From the NCBI GenBank assembly GCA_003584005.1, contig QXHL01000014.1, positions 1-64,000 of the forward strand: 64,000 bases of DNA. Direction: 5' to 3'. This stretch comes from Alicyclobacillaceae bacterium I2511. GTDB taxonomy: Bacteria; Bacillota; Bacilli; Alicyclobacillales; Alicyclobacillaceae. Positions within the stretch are counted from its first letter, which is position 1. Each line of letters starts with the position of its first letter. The translations under genes and the position numbers were made by a program. Of the stretch, positions 1 through 9,272 are shown in pieces. The notes beneath the pieces were generated by a model, which worked only from the letters and a program-made list of their open reading frames with translations, was not told where the DNA came from and made no database searches.

Positions 1-21
1 GGCCCGCGAGGAGGCCTCGCT

Positions 22-89
22 TTAGCGCAGCCGAGGAGTGGACCCGTCCAAGCCCTTAGCGCAGCCGAGGAGTGGACCCGTCCAAGCCC
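22..89. repeat. 34-bp tandem duplication after the TetR stop codon
   Basis: Two identical 34-bp copies lie head to tail (22-55 and 56-89). In the leftward direction they begin right after the TetR stop codon at 90-92. Just before them, 6-20 forms a small hairpin (GCGAGG-AGG-CCTCGC). The copies show no mismatch, so the duplication is either recent or kept by selection. It is not a CRISPR unit because there is no spacer. Function unknown; replication slippage is the simplest explanation. Confidence 0.85.
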
Positions 90-662
90 TCATTCTTTCA
101 ATAAACCATCTAAAAATAAGCCGCCAAACACAATCGCTACTTCGTGAGCGGTTAGCGAACCTGATTGCTTGTACCAGCGGTATACCCAGTTACAGGCTCC
201 AAGAATGGCCAGTGCTGTGAGTTTTGGTTGAACGATTCGAAACTCTTCATTGCGGACCCCCTCTTCAAGGATGGCGGTCCACAAGTCTAAGTAGCGGTCT
301 GTAAGGTCTTGAATCATTTGGTGGGGATTTTCACCTAAGGCAAAGGATTCGCGTAGTAAAACTGTCGTGGTCTGTAGATTAGAGATGGACACCGTTAGGT
401 GATTTTCTATGGCCGCCAGTAGCTTTTCTTTGGCTGGAATATCTAGGGATAAGATGTGTTCAAGTCGTTGGTTAAAATCAGTAATTGCCTGATGGGCAAT
501 TTGTAAGAGAAGGTCTTCTTTGGAGTGGATATAGTGGTATAGGCTTCCTTTTTGTAATCCTACCGCGTCTGCAATATCCTGTACAGAGGTGGCATGATAG
601 CCTTTTTGTTCAAATAATTGAACCGCTGCCAGTGCTATTTCAACTTGTTTATTTGATGCCAT
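90..662 (-). CDS. TetR/AcrR family transcriptional regulator
   Basis: A 190-residue TetR-family repressor. The N-terminal 50 residues form the usual three-helix DNA-binding domain, with SVQDIADAVGLQKGSLYHYI as the recognition part. The rest is a helical ligand and dimer domain of the KstR2/fatty-acyl-CoA-responsive type, judged only by overall look. The ATG at 662 is chosen because GGAGG stands just upstream on the minus strand; an in-frame start at 809 would add 49 residues unlike the family and run through the ctsR promoter. It is divergent from ctsR. No enzyme or transporter lies beside it in the window, so ligand and targets are unknown, apart from likely autoregulation through inverted repeats at 723-744. 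Confidence 0.9.
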   Translation of the reverse strand: MASNKQVEIALAAVQLFEQKGYHATSVQDIADAVGLQKGSLYHYIHSKEDLLLQIAHQAITDFNQRLEHILSLDIPAKEKLLAAIENHLTVSISNLQTTTVLLRESFALGENPHQMIQDLTDRYLDLWTAILEEGVRNEEFRIVQPKLTALAILGACNWVYRWYKQSGSLTAHEVAIVFGGLFLDGLLKE

Positions 663-722
663 CCCTAGACCTCCTCGACAACATTGATGAATGAAAAGGT
701 GTTTTGATATTAGGAACAGTGT

Positions 723-744
723 ACGGTGTAACGACCGTTTGGTC
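723..744. promoter_or_regulatory. Overlapping inverted repeats, candidate TetR operator
   Basis: In the TetR-ctsR divergent region, ACGGT (723-727) and ACCGT (734-738) form an inverted repeat. It overlaps a second one, GACC (733-736) and GGTC (741-744). TetR regulators commonly bind such palindromes in their own promoter region. Assignment to this TetR protein is inference from position only. Confidence 0.35.
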
Positions 745-774
745 AATTCCGGAGTTTGTACTGATGGGTTTTGG

Positions 775-836
775 TTGCATTCGGGATCTTGCGGGTATAA
801 TATAGTCAATAATGGTCAAAGTCAAACTTAGTCAAC
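775..836 (+). promoter_or_regulatory. ctsR promoter with double CtsR operator
   Basis: A sigma-A type promoter shows TTGCAT (775-780), a short 15-bp spacer and a perfect TATAAT (796-801). Directly downstream are two CtsR boxes of the established heptad-3-heptad form: AGTCAAT-AAT-GGTCAAA (804-820) and AGTCAAA-CTT-AGTCAAC (820-836). They share one base and cover the expected transcription start. The known role is repression of the clpC operon by CtsR, relieved by heat or by arginine phosphorylation through McsB. The operator sits inside what a longer ctsR reading frame from 812 would claim as coding, which argues for the downstream TTG start. Confidence 0.85.
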
Positions 837-874
837 AATGTGACATATTTGTGTCCGCGTGGAGGGGGAGATCC

Positions 875-1351
875 TTGGCCAACAATATTTCCGACGTCAT
901 TGAACGGTACTTGAAACGAATTTTGCAGCAGAGTCAGTCGGGTATGGTTGAGCTGCAACGAGGGGATCTGGCCGAACTTTTTCAGTGTGTCCCTTCCCAA
1001 ATCAATTACGTTATCAGTACTAGATTTTCCGTGGACTACGGTTATGTCGTAGAATCAAAAAGAGGCGGTGGAGGCTATATTCGGATTAGGAAGGTGGAAT
1101 TGGATCCCACCACACCCTTGTCGCGAATTGCACAATCCATCGGTCATACTTTATCACAGCGGGAAGCGGAAGCCATCGTAGAAAGTCTGTTGCGGGAAAA
1201 TCTCCTCACTCGCCGAGAATATTCCTTGTTGAAGACCGTCGTTCACCGTGACGTTTTGGGTGTAGACTTGCCTTTAAGGGATGAGCTTAGGGCTCGACTG
1301 TTAGCCCAGTCTCTGGTTGCGCTGACAATGGCGCGTGCGGAGGACGAATAG
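875..1351 (+). CDS. ctsR: Class III heat-shock repressor CtsR
   Basis: A 158-residue repressor of clp and mcs genes, close to the usual length of about 154. A winged helix-turn-helix covers roughly residues 27-70; residues 37-51 hold the conserved QCVPSQINYVISTRF, and residues 63-67 (RGGGG) are the glycine-rich wing tip that acts as a heat sensor in the family. The C-terminal half carries the dimer and McsB-contact region with LPLRDELRAR. The start is TTG at 875 behind GGAGGGG (861-867). An ATG at 812 lies in the operator and would add 21 residues not seen in the family. First gene of the stress operon. Confidence 0.93.
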   Translation: MANNISDVIERYLKRILQQSQSGMVELQRGDLAELFQCVPSQINYVISTRFSVDYGYVVESKRGGGGYIRIRKVELDPTTPLSRIAQSIGHTLSQREAEAIVESLLRENLLTRREYSLLKTVVHRDVLGVDLPLRDELRARLLAQSLVALTMARAEDE

Positions 1352-1466
1352 ATCTTTTGCCGCTAATAGTGACGCTAAAAACAGATGTATATCTGCAGTA
1401 TCTTAATTACTATATAGGGTGTAACGGCATTGCATTTCACGGGAAATTCAGTTGGGGGTGGTGTGA

Positions 1467-1979
1467 ATGATTTGTGACCACTGCAAACTTCGCCCGGCAA
1501 CGGTGCACTTTACAAAAATTGTTGCAGGCCAAAAAACAGATTATCACTTGTGTGAGCAGTGTGCCCAAGAACATGGAGATTTTTTTGCAAAAGCTGCACA
1601 GGCATTTCACTTTAATGACCTTTTGAGTAGTTTATTAAATATGGAATCCTCACCAGGCTTCACTTCACTTCCAATGTCCAATGCTCGTTGCAATGTGTGT
1701 GGAATGACGTACAATCAATTCACCCAGATTGGGAGGTTTGGCTGTCCAAACTGTTATGAAAGTTTTGCTTCCCGTTTGGAGCCATTGCTTAAACGAATTC
1801 AAAGCAACACTGCACATGTAGGGAAAGTTCCTCAAAAATCGGGTGAAGCAACACGTTCTAGAAATGAGCTTCAACAATTGCGCAAGGAATTACAAACAGC
1901 GGTAACTACGGAGCAATATGAACAGGCCGCAAAAATACGGGACAAGATACGGGAGTTAGAGCAGAAGTTAGAAGGTTAG
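1467..1979 (+). CDS. mcsA: McsA, activator of the arginine kinase McsB
   Basis: A 170-residue protein with four CxxC pairs (C3/C6, C29/C32, C75/C78, C93/C96) suited to bind zinc, and a C-terminal UVR coiled-coil motif (about residues 130-168). Known role: it binds and activates McsB and helps couple CtsR to ClpC. It lies between ctsR and mcsB, 12 bp before mcsB, as in B. subtilis. The 115 bp between ctsR and mcsA show no clear promoter or terminator, so cotranscription is likely. Confidence 0.93.
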   Translation: MICDHCKLRPATVHFTKIVAGQKTDYHLCEQCAQEHGDFFAKAAQAFHFNDLLSSLLNMESSPGFTSLPMSNARCNVCGMTYNQFTQIGRFGCPNCYESFASRLEPLLKRIQSNTAHVGKVPQKSGEATRSRNELQQLRKELQTAVTTEQYEQAAKIRDKIRELEQKLEG

Positions 1980-1991
1980 GAGGGCGGGGCG

Positions 1992-3065
1992 ATGTCTCTT
2001 GGAGATTTTCTACAAAAGGCGATGAGCCAATGGATGCGTGAGGGGGGACCACAGGACGATATCATTCTGACCAGCCGAATCCGCGTTGCACGCAATTTAG
2101 AAGGTATCCCCTTTCCCGTGCTACAAACGGATACCCATGCGGACGAGGTTATTCGTGTCACCCAATCTGCCTTGGCTAAAACTCAGATTCCCGACGTCAA
2201 ATTTGAGTTTGTCCGTTGTTCTGACATGTCCGCGTTAGAACGGCAGGTGTTAGTGGAGAAGCATCTGATTAGTCCGGATTTGGCGGAACAAGTAAAGCAT
2301 GGGGCCGTAGCTTTAAGCGACAATGAGGTCATCAGTATTATGGTGAACGAGGAAGACCACCTCCGCATTCAGTGTATCATGCCAGGATTCAGACTTCAGG
2401 AAGCGTGGAATTTGGCCAACAGTGTGGATGACGAATTGGAGGGTATCTTGGCCTACGCCTTTCACGAACGATTTGGATATTTAACTGCGTGTCCCACCAA
2501 TGTGGGTACGGGATTGCGAGCCTCAGTGATGATGCACCTTCCTGGGTTGGTGATTTCAGATAATATCAATCGGATGCTGTCGGCAGTTTCACAGGTGGGA
2601 TTAATGGTTCGCGGCATGTATGGCGAAGGCAGTGAGGCTGCAGGCAACGTGTTCCAAGTTTCGAACCAAATCACGCTAGGGGAGAGTGAGGAAGAAATTA
2701 TCAACAACCTCACGGGTGTCGTGCAGCAGATGATGGACCATGAACGTGCGGCACGTCACGCGCTTGTGCAGCATAATCGATCCGCTCTTGAAGACCGCGT
2801 GGGTCGCTCATTCGGGATTCTTGCCTATGCCCGAAGAATAGACTCGAAGGAAACGATGCAGCTGTTATCAGATGTGCGATTAGGGATAGATCTGGGGATT
2901 ATTAAAGGCGTTTCTGCGGGTATTTTAAAAGAATTGATGGTGATGACACAACCCGCATTTTTACAAAAATATTTCCAACAGGAACTTTTGCCAATGGAAC
3001 GGGATGTTCGTCGGGCCGCTCTTGTACGCGAGCGTTTGAGACTTGATGATGCGGAGGTGCAGTGA
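1992..3065 (+). CDS. mcsB: Protein-arginine kinase McsB
   Basis: A 357-residue ATP:guanido phosphotransferase-fold enzyme that phosphorylates arginine in proteins. Phospho-arginine marks substrates for ClpC-ClpP and inactivates CtsR. The N-terminal S-x-R-x-R-x-x-RN nucleotide-binding motif is at residues 28-35, and the catalytic CPTNVGTG signature is in the middle of the chain. As in other McsB proteins, the N-terminal creatine-kinase-type domain is absent. The start ATG follows GGGCGGGG. The stop at 3063-3065 is one base from the clpC start, indicating translational coupling. Confidence 0.95.
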   Translation: MSLGDFLQKAMSQWMREGGPQDDIILTSRIRVARNLEGIPFPVLQTDTHADEVIRVTQSALAKTQIPDVKFEFVRCSDMSALERQVLVEKHLISPDLAEQVKHGAVALSDNEVISIMVNEEDHLRIQCIMPGFRLQEAWNLANSVDDELEGILAYAFHERFGYLTACPTNVGTGLRASVMMHLPGLVISDNINRMLSAVSQVGLMVRGMYGEGSEAAGNVFQVSNQITLGESEEEIINNLTGVVQQMMDHERAARHALVQHNRSALEDRVGRSFGILAYARRIDSKETMQLLSDVRLGIDLGIIKGVSAGILKELMVMTQPAFLQKYFQQELLPMERDVRRAALVRERLRLDDAEVQ

Positions 3066-3066
3066 G

Positions 3067-5505
3067 ATGTACACAAGGTTTACCGAACGTGCGCAAAAAG
3101 TTCTTGCTCTGGCACAGGAGGAGGCGACGCGCCTTCATCATCCCGGGGTTGGGACAGAGCACATTTTGCTCGGGTTGGTTCGTGAAGGGGAAGGAATTGC
3201 TGGCAAGGCGCTGATGTCCTTGGGTGTAAGTGCAGAAAAAGTGCAGACTGAAGTGGAAAAAATTATTGGCTCAGGGCAGAGTCAAGCCAGTGCCATGACC
3301 TATACCCCACGGGCTAAAAAAGTAATTGAACTGTCCATCGATGAAGCTCGCAAATTGAACCATTCCTATGTAGGTACGGAACATTTGCTACTGGGTCTGA
3401 TTCGGGAGGGGGAAGGTGTAGCCGCACGAGTGTTGGCCAACTTGAACATCAGCTTGAATAAGGCCCGCCAACAGGTACTACAACTTTTGGGGGGGGAATT
3501 TCCAGAAGCTTTGAATGATAAGGAAACGAGCGCTGGTACCCCTACTCTGGATTCACTGGCGCGAGACCTAACGCAAATGGCCCGGGATGGTAAACTTGAT
3601 CCGGTGATTGGCCGCAGCAACGAGATTGAACGGGTGATTCAGGTACTGTCCCGGCGGACAAAAAACAACCCGGTTTTGATTGGAGAACCAGGTGTGGGTA
3701 AGACAGCTATCGCGGAGGGACTTTCACAGCGAATTGTAAACGGGGATATTCCCGATACTCTGCGCAATAAGCGGGTCATGGTGTTGGATATGGGTACGGT
3801 GGTGGCGGGGACTAAGTATCGGGGAGAGTTTGAAGACCGTTTGAAGAAAATCACCGAGGAAATTCGTCACGCTGGGAATGTGATTTTGTTCATTGATGAA
3901 CTGCATACTCTCATTGGCGCGGGTGGAGCTGAAGGGGCCATTGATGCCTCCAATATTTTAAAGCCGGCTTTAGCGCGAGGTGAACTGCAGTGCATCGGGG
4001 CCACAACACTGGATGAATATCGAAAGCACATTGAGAAAGATGCGGCTTTGGAAAGAAGATTCCAACCGATTCGCGTGGAACAACCAACCCCTGAGGAAGC
4101 AGTACAAATTTTGCATGGTTTGCGTGATCGCTATGAAGCCCATCATCGAGTGAAAATTACGAACGAGGCGTTAGAGGCAGCAGTACGCTTATCGGATCGT
4201 TACATTTCTGATCGCTTTTTACCAGACAAGGCCATCGACTTGATTGATGAAGCGGCTTCGAGAGTGCGCCTGCGGACACACACACCGCCCCCAAATTTAA
4301 AAGAACTGGAAGCAAAAATGGAACAAATTCGCAATGAAAAAGATTCAGCGGTGCAGAGCCAAGAGTTTGAAAAAGCTGCGGCGATGCGGGATAAGGAACA
4401 AAAAATGAAGGAAGAATTGGAATCCCGTAAGGTTGAATGGAAAAAAATGCAGGAGAAAAATGAAATTGAAGTCACTGCCGAAGACATAGCCTATATTGTC
4501 GCGGCATGGACAGGGATTCCTGTAAAACAGTTGGCACAAGAAGAGTCTGAACGACTGATCCATTTGGAGGATCTTTTACACGAACGAGTGATTGGTCAAG
4601 AGGAAGCGGTCACAGCGATAGCCCGTGCGATTCGACGAGCCCGGGCAGGGCTGAAGGACCCGAAGCGGCCCATTGGTTCGTTTATTTTTCTTGGTCCCAC
4701 AGGTGTAGGGAAAACAGAATTGGCGCGGGCACTGGCATCTGCTATGTTTGGTGACGAGGATGCCATGATTCGAATTGACATGTCAGAGTTTATGGAACGC
4801 CACTCCACCTCCCGACTCGTAGGCTCACCACCAGGCTATGTTGGCTATGATGAGGGCGGGCAGTTGACGGAAAAGGTCCGGCGCAAGCCTTATTCAGTCG
4901 TGCTATTGGATGAGGTAGAAAAGGCACATCCTGAAGTGTTTAATATCTTGTTACAGGTGTTGGATGACGGTCGATTAACTGACGGGAAAGGGCGGACGGT
5001 GGATTTTCGCAATACAGTCATCATTATGACCTCCAATGCGGGTGCTGAAACAATTCGCAAGGGGGGCTCCTTAGGGTTTAGACCTGAGGGTGCCCAGGGT
5101 GCATATAATGACATGAAAACGAAGGTTCTAGATGAACTTCGCAAAATGTTCCGGCCAGAATTTTTGAATCGCGTCGATGAAATCATCGTTTTTCACGCAT
5201 TATTGGAAACACACATCACGAAAATTGTTGATTTAATGATTGATGAGCTTCAAAAGCGATTAAAAGAGCAGGAAATTACCATTGCACTGACGCGTCAAGC
5301 CAAAGAATTTTTAGCGAAAGAGGGGTATGATCCTCAATATGGTGCACGACCTTTGAAGCGAGCGATTCAACGCCACATTGAAGACCGCTTGTCGGAAGCT
5401 CTGTTGTCTGGTACGGTGCAGCGCGGGGACCATGTCGAAATGGACGCGGACGGCAATCAACTCAAGGTTCGACTCGCACCTGCGCCAACGCCACAGCTGT
5501 CGTGA
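3067..5505 (+). CDS. clpC: ATP-dependent Clp protease ATPase subunit ClpC
   Basis: An 812-residue Hsp100 unfoldase that feeds substrates to ClpP. Order: two N-terminal Clp repeats (1-145), first AAA+ domain with GEPGVGKT near residue 206, a short coiled-coil M domain with UVR-like part (about 410-475) that distinguishes ClpC from ClpB, second AAA+ domain with GPTGVGKT near residue 543, and the C-terminal D2-small domain. The ATG at 3067 ([10 protein letters not shown]) matches the family start; an upstream in-frame start at 3043 lies inside mcsB. A long hairpin follows at 5520-5550. Confidence 0.96.
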   Translation: MYTRFTERAQKVLALAQEEATRLHHPGVGTEHILLGLVREGEGIAGKALMSLGVSAEKVQTEVEKIIGSGQSQASAMTYTPRAKKVIELSIDEARKLNHSYVGTEHLLLGLIREGEGVAARVLANLNISLNKARQQVLQLLGGEFPEALNDKETSAGTPTLDSLARDLTQMARDGKLDPVIGRSNEIERVIQVLSRRTKNNPVLIGEPGVGKTAIAEGLSQRIVNGDIPDTLRNKRVMVLDMGTVVAGTKYRGEFEDRLKKITEEIRHAGNVILFIDELHTLIGAGGAEGAIDASNILKPALARGELQCIGATTLDEYRKHIEKDAALERRFQPIRVEQPTPEEAVQILHGLRDRYEAHHRVKITNEALEAAVRLSDRYISDRFLPDKAIDLIDEAASRVRLRTHTPPPNLKELEAKMEQIRNEKDSAVQSQEFEKAAAMRDKEQKMKEELESRKVEWKKMQEKNEIEVTAEDIAYIVAAWTGIPVKQLAQEESERLIHLEDLLHERVIGQEEAVTAIARAIRRARAGLKDPKRPIGSFIFLGPTGVGKTELARALASAMFGDEDAMIRIDMSEFMERHSTSRLVGSPPGYVGYDEGGQLTEKVRRKPYSVVLLDEVEKAHPEVFNILLQVLDDGRLTDGKGRTVDFRNTVIIMTSNAGAETIRKGGSLGFRPEGAQGAYNDMKTKVLDELRKMFRPEFLNRVDEIIVFHALLETHITKIVDLMIDELQKRLKEQEITIALTRQAKEFLAKEGYDPQYGARPLKRAIQRHIEDRLSEALLSGTVQRGDHVEMDADGNQLKVRLAPAPTPQLS

Positions 5506-5519
5506 TTCATTTTCTCGGC

Positions 5520-5550
5520 ACAACCGGACGGAACCTTTCCGTCCGGTTGT
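5520..5550 (+). terminator. Strong hairpin after clpC
   Basis: A perfect 14-bp stem (5520-5533 with 5537-5550) closes on a 3-base loop. No run of T follows, so it may be a weak terminator, an attenuator or an RNA processing and stability element that lowers radA-disA expression relative to clpC. Stem seen directly; role inferred. Confidence 0.6.
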
Positions 5551-5616
5551 TATGCCCAGTGCAGGGGTGGGTTTGTTCTTCAATCTAGGCAAATGGGGTT
5601 AAATGGAGCTGTCCGC

Positions 5617-6990
5617 ATGGCAAAAGCAATGACCAAATACGTGTGTCAGCAGTGTGGCTATGAATCAGTCAAGTGGCTAGGTCGGTGCAGCACTTGCGGT
5701 GGGTGGAACACTATGGTAGAGGAGTTTATTGTCAACCATTCAGACCGTCCTGCAGCACGCAAAGGGATAAATTCTTTGGTACCCTCGAAGGTGCAGTCGA
5801 TTGTCCAGATTCCTACGCAAAGGGACGCCCGTTCCACCACGGGCATGACTGAGACGGATCGTGTATTGGGAGGGGGAATTGTGCCAGGTAGCGTGGTGCT
5901 CATTGGTGGGGATCCGGGCATTGGTAAGTCCACCTTGTTGCTGCAGTTGTCCCATCGCATGGCCACACAAGGTCGTCGGGTTTTATACGTATCAGGGGAA
6001 GAGTCTGCCGCGCAATTGCGACTTCGAGCAGAACGACTGGAGGCCATGCATGAGTCGTTGTTTGTTGCAGCGGAAACAGACCTGACAGTCGCTTTACAAA
6101 TCGTCAATGAATTACACCCTGATGTGATGATTGTAGACTCCATTCAAACAGTCTATGACCCAGGACTGGAATCCGCACCAGGTAGTGTGAGTCAAATTCG
6201 GGAGTGCACGCAAGGCCTATTAAGAGTGGCAAAGAGTTGCAACATGGCGACTTTCATCGTGGGCCATGTCACGAAAGAAGGAAATTTGGCAGGTCCTCGT
6301 TTGCTTGAACATATGGTTGACACCGTACTATACTTTGAAGGAGATCGGCACCATACGTATCGGATTTTAAGGGCTGTGAAAAACCGCTACGGTTCCACGA
6401 ATGAACTGGCCATTTTCGAAATGAAACAGGAAGGTTTGGAAGAGGTGCAAAACCCCTCGGAGTTGTTCCTTTCCGAACGCGCCGAGCAAGCTTCTGGTTC
6501 TGCTGTGATTGCTGCCATGGAAGGTTCGCGGCCTTTATTGTTAGAAGTGCAGGCGCTGGTGGCCCCGACAAGCTTTGGGACTCCCAAGCGGATGGCCACT
6601 GGCGCGGACCCAAATCGGGTTAGCTTGATATTGGCCGTTCTGGAAAAGCGGGTAGGGTTACAGATGCAAATGTCTGATGCTTACGTCAATCTGGCTGGCG
6701 GGGTGCGTATTGACGAGCCAGCGGCAGATTTGGGAATTGCCTTGGCTTTAGCTTCAGGATTTCGTGACAGGCCGTTGTCGCCAGGTGACGTATTTATTGG
6801 GGAAATTGGTTTGACTGGTGAGGTCCGTTCCGTTTCCAGGTTGGAACAACGGGTGCGTGAAGCTGAGAAGCTGGGCTTTGAGCGTTGCTTTGTTCCCGGA
6901 CGTGGACTGCGGGAGTGGGTGAAACGGAGCAAAATTCACATTGTGGGTGTCCAAACGATTGTGGATACCTTGCAACAATCGCTGACATAG
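5617..6990 (+). CDS. radA: DNA repair protein RadA (Sms)
   Basis: A 457-residue RecA-like branch-migration helicase acting in recombination. A zinc finger uses C10, C13, C24 and C27. Walker A GGDPGIGKST lies at about 97-106 and the family KNRYG motif at about 255. A Lon-protease-like C-terminal domain has lost catalytic function in the family. The ATG at 5617 is preferred because GGAG (5605-5608) precedes it; an in-frame ATG at 5593 lacks a site. It sits between clpC and disA as in B. subtilis, and RadA and DisA are known to work together at stalled or recombining DNA. Confidence 0.95.
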   Translation: MAKAMTKYVCQQCGYESVKWLGRCSTCGGWNTMVEEFIVNHSDRPAARKGINSLVPSKVQSIVQIPTQRDARSTTGMTETDRVLGGGIVPGSVVLIGGDPGIGKSTLLLQLSHRMATQGRRVLYVSGEESAAQLRLRAERLEAMHESLFVAAETDLTVALQIVNELHPDVMIVDSIQTVYDPGLESAPGSVSQIRECTQGLLRVAKSCNMATFIVGHVTKEGNLAGPRLLEHMVDTVLYFEGDRHHTYRILRAVKNRYGSTNELAIFEMKQEGLEEVQNPSELFLSERAEQASGSAVIAAMEGSRPLLLEVQALVAPTSFGTPKRMATGADPNRVSLILAVLEKRVGLQMQMSDAYVNLAGGVRIDEPAADLGIALALASGFRDRPLSPGDVFIGEIGLTGEVRSVSRLEQRVREAEKLGFERCFVPGRGLREWVKRSKIHIVGVQTIVDTLQQSLT

Positions 6991-7012
6991 ACCGGGGTTC
7001 TGAGGTGGGTTC

Positions 7013-8092
7013 ATGCGGGAGGATGTAAAGCGGGAAACGGTAATCAATAAAATTTTACGCATGGTAGCGCCAGGCACAGTATTGCGGGAGGGAATTGAGA
7101 ACATCCTGAGGGCGAATACTGGCGGTTTGATTGTGGTGGGTGCAAATGATGCTGTGCTTGACTTAATTGACGGGGGGTTTCCCATTCAATGTGACCTGAC
7201 GCCCTCACATTTATATGAGTTGGCAAAAATGGACGGGGCCATCGTGGTCAGCGAAGATCTCAAGCGTGTTTTGCACGCGAATACCAATTTGAACCCAGAT
7301 CATACAATTTCCACCTCAGAAACAGGTACGCGTCACCGTACTGCAGAGCGAGTTGCCAAACAAACGGGTCAATTGGTTATTTGCATCTCTCAGCGGCGGA
7401 ACGTAATTACGCTTTATCACGGCAGTTTAAAGTACTCTCTTAAAGACATCGGGGTGATTTTAACCAAGGCAAACCAAGCCATTCAAACTTTGGAGAAATA
7501 TCGTTCGGTTTTAGAACAGGCATTGGTCAATTTGAGTGCCTTAGAGTTTGAGGAACTCGTCACACTTCAAGAAGTCACCCTGGTGGTCCAGAGATTTGAA
7601 ATGGTGTTACGCATTAAATCTGAGATTAAGCGATATATTACAGAATTGGGTAGTGAGGGCCGACTCATCAGTATGCAATTGGATGAACTAGTCTCAAAAG
7701 TCGATGAGGAAGCTTATTTGCTTGTTAAGGACTATGCCTGGGAGGATATGGAGCAAACGCCCCACCAGGTGCTTTCTATGATACATGGATTGTCTTCTGA
7801 AGAGGTTCTAGACAACAATCAATTGGCCCGTGCTTTGGGATATGTGAATTTCACGAACATTGCGGACGAACCCGTATCCTCTAGAGGCTATCGGCTATTG
7901 AACAAGATTGTTCGCTTGCCACAGCCTGTGATTGAAAATTTGGTTGAACATTTTAAAACTCTGGCCAACGTATTGACCGCTTCCATCGAGGAACTGGATA
8001 AGGTAGAGGGAATTGGGACGGTTCGTGCTCGAGCGGTGAGAGATGGGCTGAAGAGAATTCAAGAGCAGGTTTTCATCGATCGCCATATTTAA
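7013..8092 (+). CDS. disA: DNA integrity scanning diadenylate cyclase DisA
   Basis: A 359-residue enzyme that makes cyclic di-AMP from two ATP while scanning DNA for branched structures. The N-terminal DAC domain has the catalytic D74-G75-A76 and R107-H108-R109 motifs intact, so it should be active. A helical linker follows, and a C-terminal helix-hairpin-helix domain of the RuvA type (about 300-355, VEGIGTVRARAV) binds DNA. It follows radA by 22 bp. A second diadenylate cyclase, cdaA, is at 58297. Confidence 0.96.
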   Translation: MREDVKRETVINKILRMVAPGTVLREGIENILRANTGGLIVVGANDAVLDLIDGGFPIQCDLTPSHLYELAKMDGAIVVSEDLKRVLHANTNLNPDHTISTSETGTRHRTAERVAKQTGQLVICISQRRNVITLYHGSLKYSLKDIGVILTKANQAIQTLEKYRSVLEQALVNLSALEFEELVTLQEVTLVVQRFEMVLRIKSEIKRYITELGSEGRLISMQLDELVSKVDEEAYLLVKDYAWEDMEQTPHQVLSMIHGLSSEEVLDNNQLARALGYVNFTNIADEPVSSRGYRLLNKIVRLPQPVIENLVEHFKTLANVLTASIEELDKVEGIGTVRARAVRDGLKRIQEQVFIDRHI

Positions 8093-8177
8093 AAGAATAT
8101 CTTTTTTACCTGAGACTGTGTGGACGGCCCTCTTGGATTGGTTCATCTATACATTTAACGTGAGGGAGGAATGGAGT

Positions 8178-8960
8178 TTGTTGGTGAAATCAGCACCGAG
8201 TATCATTACACTGGCCAATCTCGTTCTCGGCATGGTAGCCTTGGCTCTTTGCTTGCAAGGGCGTACTCCAGACGCGGCGGTACTGGTGGTGGTGGGCATG
8301 GTGTTGGATGGCATAGACGGCAGGGTGGCTCGATGGTTGCATGCGGAGAGTGAATTTGGGCGCCAACTGGATTCACTGTCCGATATGGTTACATTCGGTG
8401 CCGCACCCGCAGCTATTATGTATGTGAGTATTCTTCGCTATATGGGGAACATTGGCCTATTATTGACGGTCTTGTTTCCGGTCGCTGGGGCGTTGCGGTT
8501 AGCCCGTTTTCATGTACAAAAAGGTTCTAATCAATATTTTGTAGGGTTGCCGATTACGGCTGCTGGGGGTATTTTAGCGACCTTTGCATTGTATAAAAAC
8601 CTGATTAGCCCAATGGATGTGGTGTTGCCGTTGATTACGTTAGGCCTGTCTTTCCTGATGGTGAGCCAGGTACGATACCCAAACTTCAAGAAGGTGGCTT
8701 TTCCGCAGTCGGCGGTTGTAGGTGTCCCCTTGTTGGCGGTGCTGGTGTTTCTTTTGTTTCAATACCATTTGGCTTCCACAAACCGCCTCGTCTTTTTGCC
8801 TTTGGCTGTCTACGCGGTAGTGGGTATTGGGTTTGCATTGCGTAGACGTTACTTCAAAGACCTCGACGAAAAAGCGGATGTAGAGATCTTAGAGGAAGGA
8901 CTTGAAGTCGGCATTGAAGTTGGACTCGAGGTCCCTGATGTACGGGTTAAGGAGACCTGA
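8178..8960 (+). CDS. pssA: CDP-diacylglycerol-serine O-phosphatidyltransferase
   Basis: A membrane enzyme of about 260 residues making phosphatidylserine from CDP-diacylglycerol and serine. The CDP-alcohol phosphatidyltransferase motif D-G-x2-D-G-R-x-A-R-x8-G-x3-D-x3-D is present (VLDGIDGRVARWL ... FGRQLDSLSDMV). About seven hydrophobic segments follow. The TTG at 8178 (or 8181) fits GGGAGG at 8164-8169; a GTG at 8118 has no site. The C-terminus carries three tandem 12-bp units (8898-8933) coding Gly-(Leu/Ile)-Glu-Val, outside the enzyme core. No pssA stands here in B. subtilis. Confidence 0.87.
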   Translation: MLVKSAPSIITLANLVLGMVALALCLQGRTPDAAVLVVVGMVLDGIDGRVARWLHAESEFGRQLDSLSDMVTFGAAPAAIMYVSILRYMGNIGLLLTVLFPVAGALRLARFHVQKGSNQYFVGLPITAAGGILATFALYKNLISPMDVVLPLITLGLSFLMVSQVRYPNFKKVAFPQSAVVGVPLLAVLVFLLFQYHLASTNRLVFLPLAVYAVVGIGFALRRRYFKDLDEKADVEILEEGLEVGIEVGLEVPDVRVKET

Positions 8961-9003
8961 GAGCGGGATTTAATGATGGGGGTTGCCGAGAATGCTTGCC
9001 TCC

Positions 9004-9027
9004 GCCGCCCTAAGGCGGCTTATTTGT
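9004..9027 (+). terminator. Rho-independent terminator after pssA
   Basis: GCCGCC (9004-9009) pairs with GGCGGC (9014-9019) around a 4-base loop and is followed by TTATTTGT. It separates the stress/disA/pssA unit from the PIN/TRAM gene, which has its own promoter. Confidence 0.75.
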
Positions 9028-9124
9028 ACCCTGTGGAATTCCCAGCAAAGGTCATAGGGGTCCATTTGATGCATTTTGTTGAGGCTGTGATATTTTGGCA
9101 GCACTCTACGCTTTATCCTTATTT

Positions 9125-9153
9125 TTGACGTGCTTGTGAAGAAATGCTACACT
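9125..9153 (+). promoter_or_regulatory. Sigma-A promoter of the PIN/TRAM gene
   Basis: TTGACG (9125-9130), a 17-bp spacer and TACACT (9148-9153) match the vegetative consensus well. Transcription should begin near 9160, giving a leader of about 113 bases. In the leader, GCAGGTAAA (9169-9177) is complementary to TTTACCTGC (9223-9231), closing a 45-base loop. Confidence 0.75.
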
Positions 9154-9272
9154 AAAGTAATCACTGCCGCAGGTAAATTCATATTTTTATCGGACTTATA
9201 GGTGCGACTTATTTATGGTTGGTTTACCTGCCGTGTGTTTGCCCATACTGACAGTAGGAGGTGACATACAGC

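Noticed and set aside
812-874. N-terminal extension of CtsR from the ATG at 812
   Set aside because: The stretch is the CtsR operator; the downstream TTG has the ribosome site and gives the family start.
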